Below, in pieces: positions 1 through 4,539 of a stretch of 5,869 bases of DNA (position 1 is the first letter of the stretch; the number at the start of each line of letters is the position of its first letter). Below the pieces are notes generated by a model. The model saw only the letters and a program-made list of their open reading frames with translations, did not search any database and was not told the origin of the DNA. The DNA lies in the NCBI GenBank assembly GCA_938015405.1, contig CALLPZ010000570.1:1-5869 (forward strand). Reading direction: 5' to 3'. Source of the stretch: an uncultured Pseudanabaenaceae cyanobacterium. GTDB taxonomy: Bacteria > Cyanobacteriota > Cyanobacteriia > PCC-9006 > JAAUQQ01. A program made the position numbers and the translations under genes.

Positions 1-55
1 CATCAGCCATGCACAGAGCCTTAATAAACTGAGGCCACACCTGTTGTAATTCTTA

Positions 56-94
56 GGGTTACAGCGTTCTTTTCAGCTCTTTTCGCGGTAACCC
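56..94. repeat. Imperfect inverted repeat upstream of ndhD
   Basis: GGGTTAC (56-62) pairs with GTAACCC (88-94). After one A/G mismatch, GCG (64-66) pairs with CGC (84-86), giving ten pairs around a 17-base pyrimidine-rich loop. No T-run follows, so it is a poor intrinsic terminator. It could be an operator or a fold in a long ndhD leader. The rest of 1-223 holds no coding sequence I can support and no convincing -35/-10 pair. Confidence 0.45.
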
Positions 95-189
95 AGCATC
101 ACAGTCCGTCGAATGTGAGCCTCTATTTCAGCATTCGTTAAGTTTCCCTAATGGTTCTGGCCTCTCGTTTGGATTCCTAGATAGCTTGT

Positions 190-211
190 GGAGTGAGCTC
201 TTTTACACTCC
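190..211 (+). promoter_or_regulatory. Small hairpin just before the ndhD start
   Basis: GGAGTG (190-195) and CACTCC (206-211) form a perfect 6-bp stem with a 10-base loop, ending 12 bases before the ATG. The bases between the stem and the start are CCTTTACCTGCG, with no Shine-Dalgarno match, as is common in cyanobacteria. The stem could influence ribosome access, but it is short enough to be chance. Confidence 0.3.
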
Positions 212-223
212 CCTTTACCTGCG

Positions 224-1852
224 ATGGATGCCGCAAATTTTCCCTGGCTAACGACCATCATCTTGTTTCCTATCGTGGCGGCCCTCGCGATTCCCCTCAT
301 TCCAACGAAGGAAGCCGGGAAAAAGAACAAGACCATCCATTGGTACGCATTGACCATTGGTCTGATTGACTTCGCGTTAATCATTTATACGTTCTGCACT
401 CAGTACGACATGAGTGAGCCTGGCCTACAGCTCGTTGAGCAATATGCCTGGGCTCCCCAGATTGGCCTTAACTGGTCTGTCGGGGCAGATGGTCTCTCCA
501 TGCCGCTGATTCTGCTGACTGGTTTCATCACCACATTGGCAATGCTGGCTGCTTGGCCAGTATCCATGAAGCCGAAGCTGTTCTACTTTCTGCTGCTAAC
601 CATGTACGGCGCGCAGATCGCGGTCTTCGCCGTACAGGACATGCTGCTGTTCTTCCTGGTATGGGAATTGGAACTGCTGCCGGTGTACCTCTTACTGTCC
701 ATCTGGGGCGGCAAGAAGCGCTTCTACGCAGCCACCAAGTTCATCCTCTATACGGCAGGCAGCTCGCTGTTCATCCTGGTCGCGGGTCTGGCCATGGCCT
801 TCTACGGCGATGTCATTACCTTTGACTTCCGGGAACTGGCAGCCAAGGACTACACGCTTAACTTCCAGCTATTGGCCTATGGGGGCTTCTTAATTGCCTA
901 TGGCGTCAAGCTACCGGTGATTCCCTTCCATACCTGGCTCCCCGATGCCCATGGTGAGGCCACCGCGCCAGTCCATATGCTGCTGGCTGGAATTCTGCTG
1001 AAAATGGGCGGCTACGCCCTGCTGCGAATGAACTGTGGCATGTTGCCCGAAGCCCATGCGCAGTTTGCCCCTATCTTGATCATTCTTGGCATCGTCAACA
1101 TCGTCTATGCGGCGCTGACGTCCTTTGCCCAGCGCAACCTTAAGCGCAAGATTGCCTACTCCTCCATTTCCCACATGGGCTTCGTGCTGATTGGCTTGGG
1201 CTCCTTTACAGACCTAGGCACCAGCGGCGTAATGCTGCAAATGGTGTCCCACGGTCTCATTGGTGCCAGCCTCTTCTTCCTGGTGGGAGCGACCTATGAC
1301 CGTACCCACACCCTCATGCTCGATGAGATGGGTGGCGTCGGCCAAAAGATGCGCAAGATGTTTGCCATGTGGACCGCCTGCGCTCTAGCTTCCCTAGCCC
1401 TGCCCGGCATGAGTGGCTTTGTGGCTGAGCTGATGGTCTTCGTCGGTTTTGCAACCAGCGATGCCTATTCCCTCACCTTCCGCATTGTCGGCGTATGCCT
1501 GGCAGGCATTGGTGTCGTCCTCACGCCGATTTATCTGCTCTCCATGCTGCGGGAGATCTTCTATGGCCCTGAGAACGAGGAGCTGACCAGCCACGAAGCA
1601 CTCATCGATGCTGAGCCTCGGGAGCTCTATATCGTCACCTGCCTGCTGGTGCCCATCATCAGCATTGGCCTCTATCCCAAGGTCTTAACCCAGGTGTATG
1701 AAGCAACCACCAGCCAGCTCACCGCTTCCATGCGCCATGCTGTGCCTGGCCTGGCAAATACCGTCGTGGCTCAAAACTCCCTCTATGTTTCAGAGCTGCA
1801 ACCAGCCCTCAGCCAAGCGCCCCTCAAGGCACCGAAGCTGAGTCATAGCTAA
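224..1852 (+). CDS. ndhD: NAD(P)H-quinone oxidoreductase subunit 4 (NdhD)
   Basis: This is a membrane subunit of cyanobacterial NDH-1, homologous to NuoM/ND4 of complex I. It is one of the antiporter-like proton-pumping subunits in the thylakoid membrane, serving respiration and cyclic electron flow. The 542 residues consist largely of hydrophobic segments. The conserved channel residues are visible: E148 in WELELLPVY, K229 in GVKLPVIPFHTWLPDAHGEA, K260 in LLKMGGY and E402 in FVAEL. SSISHMGF lies at 313-320. Length is usual for the family, with a polar C-terminal tail after about residue 490. The start is the first ATG after an in-frame TGA at 194-196; no other in-frame start exists and no Shine-Dalgarno is seen. 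The N-terminus FPWLTTIILFPIVAAL and the sequence LNWSVGADGLSMPLILLTG favour the NdhD1/NdhD2 type of the NDH-1L complex over the CO2-uptake forms NdhD3/D4. That subtype call is by recall. The gene contains no HIP1 site. Confidence 0.96.
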   Translation: MDAANFPWLTTIILFPIVAALAIPLIPTKEAGKKNKTIHWYALTIGLIDFALIIYTFCTQYDMSEPGLQLVEQYAWAPQIGLNWSVGADGLSMPLILLTGFITTLAMLAAWPVSMKPKLFYFLLLTMYGAQIAVFAVQDMLLFFLVWELELLPVYLLLSIWGGKKRFYAATKFILYTAGSSLFILVAGLAMAFYGDVITFDFRELAAKDYTLNFQLLAYGGFLIAYGVKLPVIPFHTWLPDAHGEATAPVHMLLAGILLKMGGYALLRMNCGMLPEAHAQFAPILIILGIVNIVYAALTSFAQRNLKRKIAYSSISHMGFVLIGLGSFTDLGTSGVMLQMVSHGLIGASLFFLVGATYDRTHTLMLDEMGGVGQKMRKMFAMWTACALASLALPGMSGFVAELMVFVGFATSDAYSLTFRIVGVCLAGIGVVLTPIYLLSMLREIFYGPENEELTSHEALIDAEPRELYIVTCLLVPIISIGLYPKVLTQVYEATTSQLTASMRHAVPGLANTVVAQNSLYVSELQPALSQAPLKAPKLSHS

Positions 1853-1868
1853 ACGGATTCTAGAACTT

Positions 1869-1909
1869 AGAGTGTGGGAGAAGCCTCTCCAGAAGCGATC
1901 GCCCACTCT
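1869..1909 (+). terminator. Possible ndhD transcript-end hairpin with HIP1 in its arm
   Basis: AGAG (1869-1872) and TGGG (1875-1878), separated by a TG bulge, pair with CCCA (1902-1905) and CTCT (1906-1909). An alternative inner hairpin GGAGA-AGCC-TCTCC lies at 1877-1890. The first arm begins 17 bases after the ndhD stop. Only CTTTAG follows, so a classical U-tract is missing. A HIP1 octamer at 1895-1902 contributes the last base of the loop side and the first base of the 3' arm. It could be a weak terminator or a 3'-end-protecting stem. Confidence 0.35.
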
Positions 1910-1995
1910 CTTTAGCTCCACCCAATCCAATTCCTCAGTTGCTACAACAGTTGCCTAGGCAGTAGTTCAAGCAACCGGATCGAAAGGTCCATCCT

Positions 1996-2027
1996 ACGGG
2001 GCCGCTGGCGATCGCCAGCGGTCCCGT
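1996..2027. repeat. 32-bp inverted repeat centred on HIP1
   Basis: Bases 2002-2021 are a perfect 20-bp palindrome whose centre (2008-2015) is GCGATCGC. It extends to 1996-2027 with ACGGG on the left and CCCGT on the right, broken only by a G/T position (2001/2022) that would still pair as a wobble in RNA. As RNA this is a very stable G+C-rich stem, with a loop of about four bases at the tip. What follows is CTGGCTTTC, not a proper U-run. It could end the ndhD transcript, block read-through into scpA, bind a protein as DNA, or be a HIP1-related repeat element. Confidence 0.9.
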
Positions 2028-2066
2028 CTGGCTTTCAGGCATTGCCTAGGGGTTGCATCTACTAGT

Positions 2067-2094
2067 CACAAAGGCTTAACAAAAAACTTTTGTG
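2067..2094 (+). promoter_or_regulatory. A+T-rich hairpin upstream of scpA
   Basis: CACAAAGG (2067-2074) pairs with CTTTTGTG (2087-2094) with one G-T wobble, enclosing a 12-base A-rich loop. The scpA ATG is 150 bases downstream. The surrounding A+T-rich DNA would suit a promoter, and the repeat could be an operator. There is no direct evidence for either role. Confidence 0.3.
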
Positions 2095-2244
2095 GTAAAT
2101 TTATGCTCCATTTTTCACACAAGCCATTACTATTAGGCAGAACAAAGATCCTAGTGCCGCGAAAAGGTCCATAGAGATGTCGCCCTAGGACACCCCAAAG
2201 CCTACAGCTATCTAGCTTTCAGATTCCGCTTCTACCCAGCATCT

Positions 2245-3087
2245 ATGGTCTCTCCAGCGCAACGCGCGATCGCACTATTAATAGACATGGCCGACCAGGG
2301 AGATATTGATCCCTGGGACGTCAACGTAATTGAAGTGATTGATCGCTTCCTGGAAGAGCTGCGCCTGGACGATCTCTCCGACTACTTCACCAGCGGTCAA
2401 AAGAAATTTGGTCGGGCTCGCTACGAAGCCGACCTCTCGGAATCCGGCCAAGCCTTCCTCTATGCCTCCATGCTGGTCCTGCTCAAAGCAGACACCCTGG
2501 CACAGCAGGAAGAGCAACAAGAAGAGGACTTTGAAGAATTTGACGAATTCGCCGAAGAAGACAGCAACTTCACCTCCCTCCCTCGGCACCTCGAGCGTCA
2601 GCTGCGCCGCCGCGCCGTTGCTCGCCCTCCCCAAAAGCGCCAAGTCACCCTAGCTGAACTGATTGAACAACTAGAGCTCATGGCCCTAGCCCTGGAGACC
2701 CCCCGCAGTCAGCGCCCCAAAAGCCGTGCTCGTGCCATGGGCAAGCGCCAGGCCATTCGCTCCATCTCCCAACTAGCCCACAAAGAGAACCTCGGCGAAA
2801 TGGCAGAAAGCCTCGGCGTTTTCGTCGCTGAGCGCTGGGCAGACCTGCCCGCCCTAGGCGATGGCTGGGTCGACTTTGATGCCCTCGTCAAAATTTGGCA
2901 TAGCAGCCCTAGCAACACCTTCAGCGACCATTTGGACCGAGTCGGGGTCTTCTGGGCCATGCTATTCCTCTCCGCCCAAGGCAAAGTGGAGCTAGTCCAA
3001 CAAGACTTCTACAAGGGTCTACAGCTCAGACAAATTGCTGCTGTGGCAGCACCACGTTTAGAAGTTGTGGCCGCTTCTGCATCTTAA
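2245..3087 (+). CDS. scpA: Segregation and condensation protein A (ScpA, kleisin)
   Basis: ScpA is the kleisin that bridges the two heads of an Smc dimer and binds ScpB, forming the bacterial condensin that organises and segregates the chromosome. The N-terminal Smc-neck-binding region is clear: AIALLIDMADQGDIDPWDV (8-26) followed by VIEVIDRFLEEL (28-39). LSESGQAFLYASMLVLLKADTL (64-85) is the next conserved block. A strongly acidic stretch at about 88-106 (EEQQEEDFEEFDEFAEED) and a basic linker (114-133, then 153-171) occupy the middle of the kleisin, where the family is variable. The C-terminal winged helix that contacts the Smc head is about 225-270, including VGVFWAMLFLSAQGKVELVQ. At 280 residues the length is normal. 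The ATG is the first possible start after the in-frame TAG at 2152-2154. No Shine-Dalgarno is visible. Neither smc nor scpB is in the window, and in cyanobacteria they are commonly elsewhere. A HIP1 site lies at codons 8-10. Confidence 0.95.
   Translation: MVSPAQRAIALLIDMADQGDIDPWDVNVIEVIDRFLEELRLDDLSDYFTSGQKKFGRARYEADLSESGQAFLYASMLVLLKADTLAQQEEQQEEDFEEFDEFAEEDSNFTSLPRHLERQLRRRAVARPPQKRQVTLAELIEQLELMALALETPRSQRPKSRARAMGKRQAIRSISQLAHKENLGEMAESLGVFVAERWADLPALGDGWVDFDALVKIWHSSPSNTFSDHLDRVGVFWAMLFLSAQGKVELVQQDFYKGLQLRQIAAVAAPRLEVVAASAS
2266..2273. repeat. HIP1 octamer in scpA
   Basis: GCGATCGC, near the 5' end of scpA. This octamer is abundant in many cyanobacterial genomes and is a taxonomic marker here. 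Confidence 0.9.
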
Positions 3088-3147
3088 GGAGTGATTGCTC
3101 CAGACCATCAGTAGGTATTGAGACATGCTTGCATCCGCAGCATCCGA

Positions 3148-3162
3148 GATTTTGGCAAAATC
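3148..3162. repeat. Perfect short palindrome GATTTTGGCAAAATC
   Basis: Seven-base arms GATTTTG and CAAAATC flank a single central G. Such a tight centre favours a dimeric protein-binding site over a hairpin, although a 5-bp stem with loop TGGCA is possible. It lies 60 bases after the scpA stop and 55 bases before the next start. Just upstream, GCATCCG occurs twice nine bases apart (3131-3137, 3140-3146). No regulator can be named; it does not fit the NtcA or LexA consensus. Confidence 0.45.
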
Positions 3163-3163
3163 G

Positions 3164-3203
3164 GCCCTCACGTAAGTTCTGCCCTTGCGAGTTGATTGAG
3201 GGC
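3164..3203 (+). promoter_or_regulatory. Bulged leader hairpin before the DUF2461 gene
   Basis: GCCCTCA (3164-3170) pairs perfectly with TGAGGGC (3197-3203). Stacked inside, CGTAAG (3171-3176) pairs with CTTGCG (3184-3189) with one wobble and a 7-base loop. The only interruption is a 7-base bulge (3190-3196). The whole 13-bp structure ends 14 bases before the ATG. The purine run GAGGG (3198-3202), the only Shine-Dalgarno-like sequence nearby, is inside the 3' arm, though its spacing to the start is long. It could equally be a scpA transcript-end stem, but no U-run follows. Confidence 0.45.
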
Positions 3204-3217
3204 TGACGAGTGATTCC

Positions 3218-3952
3218 ATGGCTAAGCCCCCTCCAGCGACCCGATTCACGCCTGTTTTCTCCGGCTTTCCCCAGGAGGGTTTTGCCTTCCTACAGGAGCT
3301 GCGAGAAAACAACAGCAAAGATTGGTTCGACCAGCATCGTCACACTTATAAGAAGGCTCTACGCCAGCCCCTCTGTCGGTTGGTGGAAGATTTGGCAGCC
3401 GTTTTTGATGCAGAGCGGTTGCAACTGACGGGAGATACCAAGCGATCGCTCTTCCGCATCAACCGTGACGTACGTTTTGCTAAAAATAAATTGCCCTACA
3501 ACTGTCACGTCAGCGCAGCCCTCAGCCGCTCAGGCTCACGCAAGGACGGCAGCGGCAAATTCTACATTCACATCGAGCCCGATAACTGCTTCGCCGCCAC
3601 CGGCTTCTTCCAGCCAGAGATGAGGAACATCACGGCCATGCGAGAAGACATCATTGATGACCCCAAAACCATCCTTAAAACGGTCAAAACCCTCAAGAAA
3701 CATGGGCACCAACTGGAAACCGGAGGCAGCCTCAAACGCCTCCCCCGAGGCTTCGACTCTACCGAGGATGAGCAACTCGACAATCTACTCAAGCTCAAAA
3801 GCTTTATCGTTTTCCAACCTTTAGAAGAGCAAGCCTTCCATAGCGATGCTGTGGTGCCACGGCTACTTAAGTTTGCGATCGAGACCCAGGCACTCCGAGC
3901 CTTTGGCAATGCCGCTCTGGACCTTCGCGATGCCAATGAAGCTCCCAACTGA
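3218..3952 (+). CDS. DUF2461 / TIGR02453 family protein, function unknown
   Basis: The 244-residue protein has the marks of the DUF2461 (TIGR02453) family, found in many bacteria and some fungi with no established activity. Visible blocks are FSGFPQEGFAFLQELRENNSKDWFDQHR (14-41), the signature FRINRDVRFAKNKLPY (79-94), GKFYIHIEPDNCFAATGFFQPE (113-134), LKRLPRGFD (172-180) and LLKLKSFIVFQPL (190-202). It has no signal peptide or membrane segment, so it is probably cytoplasmic. Length is normal for the family, and the frame is intact. The ATG is the first start after an in-frame TGA at 3197-3199; a GTG at 3210 is in a different frame. The conserved family residues R80, R83, D84, R86, K91 and Y94 (residue roles unknown) are present. 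It is co-oriented with scpA after a 130-bp gap. Base use resembles its neighbours, so recent transfer is not indicated. Family assignment is secure; no function is proposed. Confidence 0.88.
   Translation: MAKPPPATRFTPVFSGFPQEGFAFLQELRENNSKDWFDQHRHTYKKALRQPLCRLVEDLAAVFDAERLQLTGDTKRSLFRINRDVRFAKNKLPYNCHVSAALSRSGSRKDGSGKFYIHIEPDNCFAATGFFQPEMRNITAMREDIIDDPKTILKTVKTLKKHGHQLETGGSLKRLPRGFDSTEDEQLDNLLKLKSFIVFQPLEEQAFHSDAVVPRLLKFAIETQALRAFGNAALDLRDANEAPN
3442..3449. repeat. HIP1 octamer in the DUF2461 gene
   Basis: GCGATCGC, within the codons just before the FRINRDVRF signature. Confidence 0.9.
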
Positions 3953-4377
3953 GCAAGCCTTTATAGATAGACAGCCTTAGCCCCCCGCAACTCCCATCGA
4001 AACTGAACCAATCCCTCAACTCCCAGTTGTCCTGCCTCCCTCTCTCAATGAGAATCCGTAACTGAGACCCAATCCTCATAGCTATCCCCGAAAGATTCCG
4101 TGGCCTCATGGCTTTGCGCCCCCACAGCCAACCGAAAGAAATCGGGGTCAGGGAATTAGATTTGGCCTGAATGCCCCCAAATGATGGTCTCGACAGCTCC
4201 AGCGGGAACTCTGGTAACGTCTGAACTTCATATTCTCTAGCCAGCCCCAGCCAACCTACAAAGATTTACCCAATTAAGGGAAAGCACCGTAGGTCTAGGT
4301 GGGTCTGTTTGCTACCATTTGGGCAATATTTCTTTGCTCAAAATATTTTCACTCCTGTGGCTAATCTCCCTAGTTAC
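3953..4377. other. Long non-coding stretch, first part of the 587-bp gap
   Basis: I see no gene here. The only sizeable open frame is an 80-codon one on the minus strand (3867-4109) that overlaps the end of the DUF2461 gene and resembles nothing I know. Short plus-strand frames (20 codons from 4108, 17 codons from 4171) lack ribosome binding sites. There is no convincing terminator after the DUF2461 stop. Small repeats are CAACT-CCC-AGTTG (4017-4029), TCTCA-A-TGAGA (4043-4053), CCGAAAGA twice (4088-4095, 4132-4139), and CCCAAATG (4176-4183) against CATTTGGG (4316-4323). Any of these could be chance. Confidence 0.6.
4318..4350 (+). promoter_or_regulatory. A+T-rich possible promoter region for the nucleotidyltransferase gene
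   Basis: AATATTT (4325-4331) and AAATATT (4341-4347) form a 7-bp inverted repeat. TATTTT (4344-4349) could be a -10, with TTGGGC (4319-4324) as a poor -35 at 19-bp spacing. This is the most A+T-rich patch upstream of the gene and lies just before the structured segment at 4378-4493. The promoter call is weak; a second candidate is TTGAAA (4462-4467) with TTCTAT (4486-4491). Confidence 0.25.
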
Positions 4378-4493
4378 GGGGCTTTGTCGTAAAAGCCTCC
4401 TGGGAAAGTTTTCCTGCAATTCACGCCGCGACTCCATCGCGGCTGCAGGAAGCCACAGAAGTTGAAAAGCCAAGGATAAAGAAACTTCTATCC
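4378..4493 (+). promoter_or_regulatory. Candidate structured 5' leader with alternative stem-loops
   Basis: Consecutive potential RNA stems are visible. (a) GGGGCTTT (4378-4385) pairs with AAAGCCTC (4392-4399), with one wobble and a 6-base loop. (b) GGAA (4403-4406) pairs with TTCC (4411-4414). (c) TTCCTGCA (4411-4418) pairs with TGCAGGAA (4444-4451), continuous on the 3' side with GCCGCGA (4425-4431) paired to TCGCGGC (4437-4443); that is 15 bp with a 6-base bulge. (d) AGAAGTT (4457-4463) pairs with AACTTCT (4483-4489). (e) GGATA-AAG (4474-4481) pairs with CTT-TATCC (4485-4493, C4488 bulged). Stems b and c share TTCC, and d and e share the CTTCT segment, so each pair is mutually exclusive. 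I recognise no known riboswitch class. No U-run follows, so transcription termination is not evident. The start codon is 46 bases past the last stem. Confidence 0.4.
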
Positions 4494-4522
4494 CCGGTCC
4501 CTTTAATCGTCATACATCGAAC

Positions 4523-4527
4523 AGGAG
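4523..4527 (+). promoter_or_regulatory. Ribosome binding site AGGAG
   Basis: AGGAG lies 12 bases before the ATG at 4540, slightly longer than usual spacing. It is the only clear Shine-Dalgarno sequence before any of the four genes and supports this start. Confidence 0.6.
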
Positions 4528-4539
4528 AAACGTAGGCCC

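Larger units (their letters stand above)
1853..2244. other. 392-bp ndhD-scpA intergenic region
   Basis: No gene is supported here. The stretch holds two HIP1-containing hairpins (1869-1909 and 1996-2027) and an A+T-rich part at about 2061-2135 with a further hairpin. It also has minor repeats: CAGTTGC twice (1936-1942, 1948-1954), the palindrome TGCCTAGGCA (1952-1961), AAAGGTCCAT twice (1983-1992, 2163-2172) and AGCTA-TC-TAGCT (2206-2217). The A+T-rich part is the likeliest place for a scpA promoter. TACTAT (2128-2133) is a weak -10 candidate without a good -35. Confidence 0.7.

Noticed and set aside
46..62. GTA/TAC arrangement resembling an NtcA site upstream of ndhD
   Set aside because: The spacing is 11 bases instead of the 8 in the GTA-N8-TAC consensus.
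2103..2174. 23-codon plus-strand frame upstream of scpA (starts MLHFSHKPLLLG)
   Set aside because: Too short, no Shine-Dalgarno, and lies in A+T-rich DNA more likely to be promoter; no evidence that it is translated.
2149..2190. TCCTAG and CTAGGA arms in the scpA upstream region
   Set aside because: Only six pairs around a 30-base loop, with little further pairing; likely chance.
2278..2643. 121-codon minus-strand open frame inside scpA
   Set aside because: Its F/L-rich middle is the antisense of the acidic GAA/GAG codon run of ScpA, so it is a shadow.
3867..4109. 80-codon minus-strand open frame overlapping the end of the DUF2461 gene
   Set aside because: No recognisable motif, no evident ribosome binding site, and a composition like random translation; kept only as a remote possibility for the gap.
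4350..4370. CACTCCTGTGG, faintly like the Yfr1 core ACTCCTCACAC
   Set aside because: The core does not match and the flanking Yfr1 stem-loops with terminator are absent.
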